Assembly: GCA_003996215.1 (NCBI GenBank)
Contig: QJPP01001554.1
Span: 146,396 to 210,395 of the forward strand
Source of the DNA: Jaltomata sinuosa
Taxonomy: Eukaryota; Streptophyta; Magnoliopsida; Solanales; Solanaceae
Length of the DNA: 64,000 bases
Reading direction: 5' to 3'
Below the pieces are notes generated by a model. It had not been told where the DNA came from. It was given only the letters and a program-made list of their open reading frames with translations, and ran no database searches. A program made the position numbers and the translations under genes. Of the stretch, positions 49,237 to 60,100 are shown piece by piece; within the stretch, counting starts at the first letter, position 1, and every line of letters starts with the position of its first letter.

Positions 49237-49486
49237 CTCCCCTCTGTTTCAATTTATTTGATCTACTTTTCTTTTTAGTCTGTTTCAAAAAGAATGACAC
49301 TTTCCCTTTTTAGTAACTCTTAAATTTCAACTTTCCACATATCATGTTTAGGACCACAAGATTAAAGGGCATTTTAGTACATTTGACACATCTTTAATTT
49401 AAGACCACAAGATTTAAAAATCTTCTTTATTTTCTTAAACTCCATGCTAAATCAAAATAGGTCACTCATTTTGAAACAGAAAAAAT
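49237..49486. mobile_element. Stowaway-like MITE
   Basis: Left end ctcccctctgtttcaattta preceded by TA. The right end attttgaaacagaaaaa is decayed. Internal words (tttaggaccacaagattaaa, gtacatttgacacatc) closely match the element in LAX intron 1 at 57379-57667, so the two are members of one subfamily. Confidence 0.7.
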
Positions 49487-50575
49487 ATTATTCTTTGATT
49501 GGCAACTGTGTGGCACATTATTTTTTTAAAAAAAGATAATTTTAAGATAAAAAATAACTTCTATTCAAAGTAGAAATAAGGTATAAGTACCACCTTAAAT
49601 TATGATCAAAATTTCAGAGACATATCTAAATTTTATATAGGTCCTATTATCCCTAAATTTATTTTTTATGTATTTTTGTGCTCATTTTACGCTGACGTGG
49701 AAGAGAGAGTATATCTCACTTTGAGAGAGTGAGAAGCCTATATTTTTTTTCCTTTTTCTTTCTTTCTCCTTATCATCACCCCTCCCCCCACCCCCCGCCA
49801 CCCAACCCCTACTCCCAACCTCCACCCACCTACCACCAACTTTTTTTATTTATTTTTTTAAAAAAATAATTTTTCCCCCACCCCACCTTACCCTTCCTCC
49901 CCTCCCCTCCCTTTTAATTTTTTTTGAAAAAAAAATAATAACTCTTTTTAAATAAAATTTTGAATTTTTTGTACACCAAACCCCCTCCACCTCCAACCCT
50001 GCCCATCCCAATTTATTTTAAGAAAAAATATATTTTTTTACTCTATCCCACCCACATTACCCCCTTCCTCCTCCAGTCCACCCAAATTATTATTTTTTTT
50101 AAAATAAATTATTTTTAAAAAAATAATACTGTAATTTGTACCCAGCCCTTAATCTACCCCTAAAAAATATTTTTTGCTTTTTAGCAAAATCACAAAAAAA
50201 AAAAAATTGACACTAATCAATTAAACACTAAAAAAAAATTAGAAAATATTTTTCACTAACCAACCAAACATGAGAAAATAAGTAAGAAATCAATTTATTT
50301 TTCATAAAAAATATTCATGAAAAATATTTTTATGAATTTTTTTTCCTTCGTACCAAACATATCCTACGTAAAAAAAATTGTAAAAGAAAAGAAGAGATTT
50401 AAATGTGATATAAAGGAAGAAAGAAATAAAGAAAGGGAAGAAGAAGAAAAAAATTAAGGTGACAGCGAGTGCACTATACCCATGTGCAACAAATTTAATT
50501 ATCTAGTTTCAAGGTGTAAATAAATACATTTTAAATGAGTTTTTTTTTTAGGGAGGGGGGAGGTAACAGGAGCTA

Positions 50576-51338
50576 GAGTCAATTCTCCAAATGATCACTA
50601 AACTTGTGCAAACATCCCACTAAAGTAACTTTTATTTTTTTTAGGAAAATATTGAACTTTGTACATCTTTTTAAATAAAGTGAAAACTAAGAAATAGTTA
50701 AGGGCATGTTTGAAAGTCATTAGGTAATTAGAATTAGGTGTAATTGGATATAATTACACAGTTTGGCATGACATACAATATGAAATAACAAGTCAATGCT
50801 ACTAAAGTAAATAAATTGAAATATATATTTAAACTTTAAAAAAATAATATAATACTCTTATATCAAATTCCTACATAACATAAAATAAATCTCAACTAAC
50901 CTAAGTAAATATAATTCAAAAGAAAAACATAAGTCTATAATCTCATTCAGTAATAAAGTTCTACTTTCATTGAAACATTAGAATAATAATGTAGTTATCG
51001 CTACATTAAGAAAATATTTTATACGAGCAATTATATTGAATCATAAGAAGTAAAGGTTGGAAAATGAGAAAAAAATAAATGAAAGATAAATAATGTAAAA
51101 TAAAAAAAATTAAAATTTTAAGAAAGTAAAATTAAAAAAAGAAAAGAAATTAAAAAGTAACTTTGTAATTATACCCAATTCCAATTCTCTTGTGGCTTTT
51201 CAAACATGCCCTTAACTATTTCTTAGTTTAACATTATTTTGAAAAAATGTACAAAGTTTAATGACCATATTTTCCTAAAAAAAAAAAAAATTAGTGGGAT
51301 ATTTACAAAAGTTCAGTGACCATTTAGGAAATTGACTC
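50576..51338. mobile_element. Fold-back MITE interrupted at its centre
   Basis: The left arm from gagtcaattctccaaatg and the right arm ending catttaggaaattgactc are inverted copies of about 125 bp each. The arms meet in a palindrome, aagaaatagttaactatttctt, whose central TTA/TAA has been split by a Tourist-like element at 50701-51211. Without that insertion the MITE would be about 250 bp, nearly a perfect hairpin. Confidence 0.8.
50701..51211. mobile_element. Tourist-like (PIF/Harbinger) MITE inside the fold-back MITE
   Basis: Termini GGGCATGTTTGAAAG and CTTTTCAAACATGCCC with TTA-type target sequence on either side. Subterminal words ggtgtaattggatataatta and cagtttggcatg match the larger relative at 29345-30694. 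About 510 bp, non-coding. Confidence 0.82.
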
Positions 51339-51479
51339 AAAATTTAAGTATGTTTTTAAAATTTTGATCCTAATTTAAGATAGTACTTATGCCTTATCTT
51401 TAAAATAAATATATAAATCATAGATCAAACCATCAAATGGTAAAAAAATGAATGATATCCAAAGAAAACGTAGTTAGTA

Positions 51480-51715
51480 CTCCATCCGTTCTATTTTATA
51501 TGGTAATTTTTGACTAAGCACGGTGTTTAAAAAAAAAAAGACTTTAGAAACTTGTGGTCCAAAATAATCCTTGAATATTTTTGTGGTTATAAATCATTTT
51601 ATTAAGGGTAAAAGAGAAATTTCAAAGTTAAATTTTTTCTAATTATAAAAAGGTGACATTCTTTTTGAGACAGACTAAAAAGAAAAGTGTGCCACATAAA
51701 ATAAGACGAAAGGAG
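51480..51715. mobile_element. Stowaway-like MITE
   Basis: Ends CTCCATCCGTTCTATTTTAT and ...AAATAAGACGAAAGGAG type inverse, with TA on both sides (51478-51479, 51716-51717). A further half-element with an actctctccgtttcgta end lies at about 51930. Confidence 0.78.
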
Positions 51716-52649
51716 TATATTTTTATGATTCTCTCTCCTCTTTCCTCTAAAAAGGTTTTCAAAAAAGAAAAACAAATAAAGGCCAATATATGCAACGAAT
51801 TAGATTGTCACGGAATCAATATAACTAAGGGATATTCTTTTTGTCTCAATCTTAATTACAGTAAAACTTTAATATATATAATCATTTTTAAAAGGGTTGA
51901 AACATACTTTAACAAAAAATTTAATGTTTACTCTCTCCGTTTCGTATTATGTGTTTCTTATGGACTGTGCATAAAGTTTTTTTTTAAAAAAGATTTTAAA
52001 ATTTCATAATATTAAATCAAATATATATTAAAATATCAAAATATATTTTAAATTGTATGACTTTGAATATGGGATGAAAAATATTGAAATAAAATAATTA
52101 CAATATATATATATATGTAATAAACATTTACAAAAAATAAAAAGAAAAATAATATGCGTAAACTGAAACAAGAAAAGTAAATGTTAAACGAAGACGAAAA
52201 AATATCGAATGACAGAATACATAAATTTGGCTTCAACTGATAATTGAACACCATAACTTTGAAAATGCACACATAGACATTTTGATTTGATTTAAGTTGA
52301 TCAGTAAATACCTCAATTTTGAGAATGAACAACTGAAAAAGTGTGTTTACGGGGTAACTTAAGCTAAGTTAAAGATTTGACAGGCATTTTCAAAGCTAAA
52401 GTATTTAATTATCAATTAAGGTCAAATTAAGATGTTTATTTATGTTATATGTATTATGGAAAATTAGATTGTTATTGTAAGTAAAATCCACCGTCAAGTC
52501 ACTAATTGTAGCATTTTACGCTATATTTAACTTCGAATTTTGTACTTATAATGCAATTCACAATCATTGATATGGATTTTGTACTTCACTTCACTACATA
52601 AAAATAAAAAGTTGCAGATCTAGCACATGATATCTTTTGCTGAAATTAA
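51716..52649. other. Intergenic DNA
   Basis: AT-rich with an A/T microsatellite patch near 52100-52120. The 51653-52009 open frame runs through the Stowaway end and is not a gene. No other signal. Confidence 0.4.
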
Positions 52650-53013
52650 GTCGGTGTTTGGCATGAGAATTTTTCAATTTTTTTTGAAAAATTATTTCAC
52701 TTTTTTCGGAAATAGTGTTTGGCTATAAAAATTCCAAATACAATTCCGGAGTTGTATTTAAAACTTTTTTCCAACTCACTTTTTTCACTTTTTAATTTAT
52801 TTATTTTTTGAAAAAATCCTAAATTTTTTATTTTTATAAAATAACCCATTTAAATTATATTTCATTTTTAAATCATATTTTATATTTTTTTAGAATATAT
52901 ATTTAAGATTTAGATAATTATTGTAAAAGTTATGGTCAAACAAAACTCCAACTCTAATTTTGAAAATTTCAAAAAAGTATTTCTTTTTTTGGTTCTCATG
53001 GCCAAACGGCACC
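52650..53013. mobile_element. Tourist-like MITE
   Basis: Left end gtcggtgtttggcatgagaa and right end ttctcatggccaaacggcacc are inverted, with TAA at 52647-52649 and 53014-53016. 364 bp, non-coding. Confidence 0.7.
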
Positions 53014-53122
53014 TAAGATACTAACAATTATTTTAAAATCGTAATCTTCTTTTGTATATTTTACGAAAGCATTGCACATGCTAGAGAAAATGATAGTCAA
53101 ACTTTTTCATATATTTTATTTT

Positions 53123-54294
53123 GAGATAATGCATAAGTACCATCATGAACTATGAGCGAAATTTTAGAGACACACCTAGATTTTATATAGGTCCTATTAC
53201 CCCTTGAACTCTTTTGAAATGTAATTATTTACACTTTAAAACTAGATAACCAAATTTCTTGCATAGGGTGTTGTGCACGCGCGGCCAGCTGAAAATTATT
53301 ATTTTTCCTTATTTTTTTCTTCTTCTTTTCTTTATTTCTTTCTTCCTTTATATCCCACTTAAATCTCTTCTTTTCTTTTACATTTTTCTTACTTAGGGTG
53401 TGTTTGGTATGAAGGAAAATATTATTTATGAATGTGTTTTTATGAAAAATAAGTTGGTTTCTTACTTATTTTCTCATGTTTGGTTAATTAGTGAAAAATA
53501 TTTTTTGAAAAATATTTTTTAGGTCTGGTAGATGAGTGAAAAAATATTAAACATCTTTAATATTTGACTAGAGAGTGAAAAATATTTTAATAGGTTGGGA
53601 TGAATGGGGGGTGCGGTGGGTATGGGATAGGATAGTGGATGGAGGTGGAGGTAGGTTGTGGGTTAGGTGGGTGGGGGTGGGGGTGGGGGTGGGGTAGAAT
53701 ACAAAAAAATTGGGTGGGCTGAAGGAGGGTGTGGGGTAAGATGGGGTGGAGTAAGGTGGGTGGGGTGAGTATAAAATAAATTTAATTTTTTTTAAAAAAA
53801 ATTATATTATTTAAAAAAATTATATTTTTTAAAAAAATTAGGGTGGGTAGGGTTGGGTGTTGGATGTTGAGGGGTTGGGGAAAGGTAGGGTGGGGGTACA
53901 AAAAAAAATTAAAACATTTATTTAAAAAAATTAAAATTTTAATCTATAAAAGATTATTATTTTTTTAAAAAAAAAAATTAAAAAACTGGGGGTTGGGGTG
54001 GGGGTGGGGGTGGAGAACAAACAAAAATTAAAAAAATTGGTGGTAGATGGGGTGGAGGTTGAGGGTAGGGGGTGGGTGGTGGAGAGGTGATGATAAGGAG
54101 AGAGAAAGAAAAAGAGAAAAATAAAAGAAATAGAAAGAGTAATTTTTTGGCGATATGCTCTCTTTGTCACATCAGCACAAAAAAATACAAAAATACACAA
54201 AAAAAGAGTTTAGGAGGTAATAGGACCTATGTAAAATTTAAATGTGTCTCTAAAATTTTTATCATAATTTAGAGTGATACTTATGCCTTTTCTT
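53123..54294. mobile_element. Long-TIR (Mutator-like) element with G-rich core, copy B
   Basis: The terminal inverted repeats extend about 85 bp (53123-53210 with 54207-54294): gataatgcataagtaccat against the inverse of atacttatgcc, both continuing through agagacacacctag and ataggtcctatta. A 9-bp direct repeat ttttatttt flanks it exactly (53114-53122 and 54295-54303). The core is G-rich on plus (53590-54080) and matches copy A in reverse orientation, including a gggtgtgtttggtatg segment that looks like an older captured element end. 1172 bp, no transposase. Confidence 0.85.
53668..53695 (+). other. G-quadruplex-prone sequence
   Basis: Five G runs of 3-5 separated by single T residues, the tightest loop arrangement possible for a parallel G-quadruplex. 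A second weaker tract lies at 53989-54012. Both belong to the core of copy B. Confidence 0.7.
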
Positions 54295-54303
54295 TTTTAT
54301 TTT

Positions 54304-55285
54304 ATTTAAGTTTTCATTACATTTTGTGGCCGTTAGGAGCGTTTATAATGTTAACAGCCTATAGAAAATGGAGTCTAAATTGCACTCGAGTTGCAAAAAA
54401 ATTTACACAATAGGTTACATATAAAATTATTATACAAACAAATCTGTACAAAGTATTGAGCGGTAACCTGATAAAAATTGGTATTAATTTCTATTGTTTG
54501 TTAGCATATGTAACTTAAATTTTAAAAAAGTATTTTTTATACGTAATTTATATGACATACTTTCTTTTTTATTTATCTCAAAAAATATGTTATGACTGTT
54601 TTAATTTAAAAATAACTAGTATCAGTACTCACACGATGCACATTCGACATAAACAACAAATTAATCATAACAAATTTCAGCAGTAATGTCACCTAATTAA
54701 GAAGAAAATCATCCTTAACAAATATAGAATATTTCGTATTTGCTGAGAAATTCAATTCACTTTATCAAACATTTGAATATTTTTTCTTATTTAGTTACCA
54801 AAAAAACATTCAAATTCAATTTCTAATTTAATTAATTCCCTAATTCTTACAGATTTGCCTAAAATATTTCTTAGATTTTATCTTAAAAATTTCAAGTGAT
54901 TTTTTTCTCAATACGTCACTTGACTTAATATCAAGCTTGATTATCCTTCTTTTAATATAATATATAAATACTATAATTTCAATGCTATTATTTTGCCATG
55001 ATAATTTATATTTATACAAATATTTTATGATTATTTTAAATAGAGTTATTTTTTTTTGTTTACACTCATGTTCAATCAAACAACATTACATAAATTAATA
55101 TTACAGTAATAAAGTTTTATCATGATAATCTTTTTTTTCTTTTGCTCTCATATTTTCCTTATTTGTACCAAATCTCCAAGACCTATGAATAGATTCACAA
55201 GTAGAGAGAGAGAAAAAAGGAATTTCTAAGTGAAAGGGAGAGCAAGAAAATTTCTCACACAATTAACAATTTTTATTTTAATTTA
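54304..55285. other. Intergenic DNA
   Basis: AT-rich, no gene. A short frame at 54840-55079 is Lys/Ile-rich and reflects composition only. Confidence 0.4.
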
Positions 55286-55995
55286 GAGATAAGACATAAG
55301 TATCATCCTAAACTATTATCAAAATTTCAGAGACACACCTAAATTTTCCATAAATTTTACTATCCTCTGAACTCATTTTCTTTTTAAAAAATTTTGTGCT
55401 CCTTTCATGCTGACATGAGAGAGAAATTGTTTTTCTCTTTATCATTACCTCTCCTCCAACCCCCATCCCCCTGCCATCCACCCCCTATCCCCAACATCCA
55501 TCCCACCTACCATCAAATTTTTTTCATTTTTTTTTGTTCCTCACCCCCACCTCCACCTCATCCCTCCCCCCCAATTTCTTAATTTTTTAGATAATTTTTT
55601 TAATTTCTTTTGTACCCCCGCCCTCACCTTACCTTAACCCCTCCACCTCCAAACCCCCGACCTCACCCATCCCAATTATTTTTTTTAAAAAATATTTTTT
55701 ATAAAAAAAGTTAATTTTTTTTTGTATTCCACCCCACCCACCTAAACCCACCTCCATCTTACCCTCCCTTCTCCCGCCCACCCAATTTTTCTTTTTTTTA
55801 AAAGCACAATTTGTTAAAAATAAAATAAAACTTGTACCCCAACCCTCACCCACCTAACCCACAACTCACCTCTCCACCTCCACCTACTATCCTACCCCAT
55901 ACCCACGCTATCCCCCACCCACCAGACACCTTTTCCTAATCTATCCTCTAGAAAATATGTTTTATTCTCAAGTTAAATACTAAAAAAAATCATGT
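55286..55995. mobile_element. Long-TIR (Mutator-like) element, copy C, right end missing
   Basis: The left terminus gagataagacataagtatca with the following agagacacacctaaatttt matches copies A and B. A cytosine-rich core (55440-55925) follows in the same orientation as copy A. Similarity fades near 55995 and no right terminus was found, so it is truncated. The 55394-55582 Pro-rich open frame is a product of the C-rich tract. Confidence 0.7.
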
Positions 55996-57182
55996 GATAG
56001 GAGCATTCCCTACGATCATATTATTTGACCTTTGTTAACCTGATATAACTTTTAATTTTTTTTTAATTAGATATGTACTCATTTACTAAACTAACCTACT
56101 AATAAGGGACAGTGAGTTAAAATAAACATATCAATTACTATTTTTTTAATGGGCATGGCAAATTAAAATGTGACAAGAAAAAATAATATAGAGTTACACA
56201 CACTGCCCTGCCAGCAAGCAATATGCTTAGCTAGGCAGCTAACTAGCTGTGTTGTTTATAAATACGTTATGTAGTACTTGAATACTGCTACTGAAAAAGT
56301 TCCTTTTTCTCCCTCTGTTTCTACTTCTACTTCTACTTTCTAGTCTCTGCACTACTAATAGAAACCTTTTTTCCTGTTTTTGAGGTCTTTTTCGCCGTCT
56401 TTCTGATTCGGCCGCCCCCCTGCACAAAAGATATATCAGTATCTGCAAACTATAAATATAAAATCAACTGCATTTAAGTAGCCTTTTCAATTAGTTGTGT
56501 TGTTTCACAGTTTTTAATAGTATCTGTCAATTCTTGAAATGGAGTAATCTTTGGAACTTGTTTTTTTACCTCTCTTTTCTCTGCTTCACTACTAGTGGGG
56601 TTCTTCTTCTTTTCCCTCTTGCTCTGCTTTTCTGTATTGTAAATTGAGTTGTGGTAGTGCTATGTTTGTGTGTTCACTTTGAGGACAAAAAACAAAAAGA
56701 ATACCTCAAAGGAGGAGTTTTTTTTTTTTTGCTTCTTTTACAAGAGATCTGAGTTCAAGATAGAGACATCTCAAAATAAGGTATTTCAAGAAAGTGGGAA
56801 AATGGGTCTTCTGTTGTTGCTCTTTTTTTTTTGATCTGGGGAATTCTTGGAAATTCTTTCTAAGCTCCGTTTGGTTATAAATTTTGAAGTTGAAACTTGA
56901 AAATTTAATTTTTTGATGTTGTAATTTTTAGAACTTGAAGTTGTGTTCGGACATGCATTTTAACTTTGAAAAAAATATGAACTTTATTAAGTGAGTGAAT
57001 TTTCTCCCAAAAACTGCTATGGATAAGTTTTTGGTAAAGACAAATTTTCAAAATCTGATCCAAAGTGTATAATGGTAAGTTTACTAATTTCTTGGTGTTG
57101 GTATATTCTGTTTTTCTCATTTTCTGTTCCATTTGTGCTTGCAGATCTGCCAGAAATTTAGACGTCTTGTTTACAAACAAAA
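55996..57182 (+). promoter_or_regulatory. LAX promoter and 5' leader
   Basis: Two TATA boxes in plant context are visible: tttataaatacg at 56255-56266 and actataaatataaaa at 56449-56463. A CT-rich leader-like tract lies at 56306-56363, after the first box. A leader intron is likely. An acceptor tgcttgcag ends at 57144, 38 bp before the ATG, and candidate donors are aag/gtattt at 56781 and the ideal atg/gtaagt at 57075 (the latter would leave only 70 bp). The first choice would place the repeat copy at 56862-57030 inside the intron. Which is used cannot be decided from sequence. Confidence 0.5.
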
Positions 57183-60100
57183 ATGTATCCTCAGAAGCAA
57201 GCAGAAGAAGCTATTGTCTCAAACTTCAATGGAACTGATCATGATGGGGAGGAAGTTGAGAAATTAGGAGAAGAAGATCAGTCCATTTTCAATGTCAAAA
57301 GTCTCCTTTGGCATGGTGGCTCTGTTTGGGATGCTTGGTTCAGTTGTGCTTCTAATCAAGTATGAATTCTTAACTATTCTCTCCGTTTCAATTTATTTGA
57401 CCTACTTTCTTTTTAGTTTTAGTCTGTTTCAAAAGAATGAACCTTTTCTTTTTTAGCAATTCCTTAAATTTTAACTTTTCCTTTTCTTTTTTAGCAATTC
57501 CTTAAATTTTAACTTTTCACGTGACATGTTTAAGACTACAAGATTAAAAGCTGTTTTGGTACATTTGACATATCTTTGATTTAAAACTACAAGATTGAAA
57601 AAACTTCTTTATTTTCTTTAACTCCGTGCCAAAGTCAAAATCGGTCTAACAAATTGAAACGAGGGAGTGCATTTTTTTTTTAGAAAGATCATATTTTGTA
57701 CTGTATTTTCTAATTCATTTGTGTTTCACAGGTTGCTCAAGTGCTGTTGACACTGCCTTATTCATTTTCTCAACTTGGTATGGTATCTGGCATAGTGCTA
57801 CAAGTATTCTATGGTCTTGTTGGGAGTTGGACTGCATACCTCATCGGTGTTCTCTACATTGAGTACAGAAGCAGAAAAGAGAAAGAAGGTGTTAGCTTCA
57901 AGAATCATGTCATTCAGGTTGGGGCGGCAAAAGAAACATTTTTTTTTTCTTTCATACTTTTTGTAATACGAATCGGAACGACGAAGAACTGAATTTTAGT
58001 GTATCATAGTGAAAACGAACTAATTATTCTCTTCTGACTTATTTCAACTTGTAATATTCTCATTATTTTAATAAAAGAATACTAATACTTCTTCAGAATC
58101 TGATGACTTGCAGATAGATTTATCTTCACTCCATGTCTGATATTTTTTTTCATCAACTTGGCAGTGGTTTGAAGTTCTTGATGGACTATTGGGTCCTTAC
58201 TGGAAAGCAGCAGGGCTTGCCTTCAACTGTACGTTCCTTCTGTTTGGATCTGTCATACAACTTATTGCTTGCGCAAGGTACGGACCCATTAATCCCTTCT
58301 TCATTTAAAACCATACTGTATTTCAAATACTAAAAAAAGACAGTCCGGTGCATTAAGCTTCCGCGATGTGGGGTTCGGAGAAAGGCCGGACCACAAGCCT
58401 CTATTGTACACAGTCTTACGAGGCTGTGGAGGCTTGAACTCAACAACAAAGCTCCCCTTCATATTTCAAATACTAGTAGAAACAAAATTGTAGGTAATTT
58501 ATCTACATATAACATATGTATAAGCTTTGATAGACATAGTTAACCGATACTATGTGCTAGTGAGGTGTGTGTAAATTGACCTTGACATTACTGTTAACAT
58601 AAGAAGTTATATGGAAAATTGAGAGTTAATTGTAAACTTGATCTTGATTGTTAATTTGGTACAGTAACATATATTACATTAATGATCATTTGGACAAGAG
58701 GACATGGACATACATATTTGGAGCTTGTTGTGCCACCACTGTTTTCATTCCTTCTTTCCATAACTACCGGATTTGGTCTTTCCTTGGCCTTGGGATGACC
58801 ACTTACACAGCATGGTACTTGACTATTGCTGCTGTCATTCATGGCCAGGTAAATATAAACTCCCTCTGCCTCAATTTATTTGACATAATTCTGATTTCGA
58901 GACTCGAACAAAACAAAAAAATTGACCTCATTTATTCGTATGCCTTTTAGATATTGTAAATTGTTAACTCTCGCTACTTATAATACTTTTTATATATCCA
59001 TCATCATGACTCTACTATACATTCAAATATAAATGGAGGGGACATTTATATGTTATTAATTATTATTAGGTTGAAAATGTGCAACACTCTGCTCCAGCAA
59101 AGCTTGTGCTGTATTTCACTGGTGCCACCAATATTCTTTACACCTTTGGTGGACATGCTGTTACTGTGTAAGCTCTCATTCTTTTACCCATTTGTAAATG
59201 ATTTTTTATATAATAAGTACATATACTACTATTAGCATAAAAATTGGGATTATTACCGCCCTAAATACTTCGGCCAACTAGTTTATAAAATATGTACGAA
59301 GTGTTTTAAGTAGTGTTTATATTCAATAGACATATCTATACACAACAAATATACTAATAGTTTATATGTTGTGTATATTTCAGCCATTTTGGCAAACTAG
59401 TTGACAATGGTATATATCCATAACTTTCCCTAAAAAGTTCTTACCAATATCAATATATGTGATACGAGACAACTTTTAGAGTTGTAGTGCAGAAGAATCC
59501 AATGCCAATATTCTCCAACGTACTTATAATCACTTTAAATAATTAGAACATATCATTATATTCCATATTCAGTGGCTACTTTATCCCCCAAGTGGCCAAG
59601 CCAATAAGCTTGAAATTGACTGTATAGTAAATTGGAAACATATGTTTTTAAAAAATCTGATTATATAGAAATAATTACTTTGTATCTCAAAAATCTAGAA
59701 GATTAAATTTCACATAAAATACATAAGAACTTTATTAAATAAGTTTAAGACATGTTATTAAGGTTTGGCTGTAGGCCCATCATCAGGGGCGGATCTAGGG
59801 GGTGGGTGGGAGCGGGTTCCCGGGAACCTAGTAACGTTTACACCGATTTATTTAAATATATAAGAAATATTTGTTCGAAACCCTATAACAAAGTAGTCTC
59901 TTGGTCTAGTGGTAGAAAACGAGTTTGCTTAAACTTTGCTATCTATCCTCCTTGGTGAGTGTTGGATTTCTCTAAAAAAAAAAAAATTTAAAATTCTGAA
60001 TTCGGTTTTTGTCACTAATTTTATTGAAACGCCCTTGTCCATATTCTTGTATTTATGACTTCTCATACTCCGATTATAATCGTTTATGTGTGTTGTTTAA

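Larger units (their letters stand above)
49573..51400. mobile_element. Long-TIR (Mutator-like) element with C-rich core, copy A
   Basis: The left terminus gaaataaggtataagtacca and the right terminus ...gtacttatgccttatctt are inverted and match the termini of copy B (53123-54294). The core has a cytosine-rich strand (49775-50155) followed by a purine-rich stretch, the same order as copy B read in the opposite direction. Near the right end the element is interrupted by a fold-back MITE (50576-51338). The 9-bp flanks do not match well, so the target duplication is lost or an end has moved. No transposase. Confidence 0.75.

Noticed and set aside
53931..54272. Pro/Ser-rich and Lys-rich frames in the G-rich core
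   Set aside because: Both are translations of a transposon core with strong strand bias.
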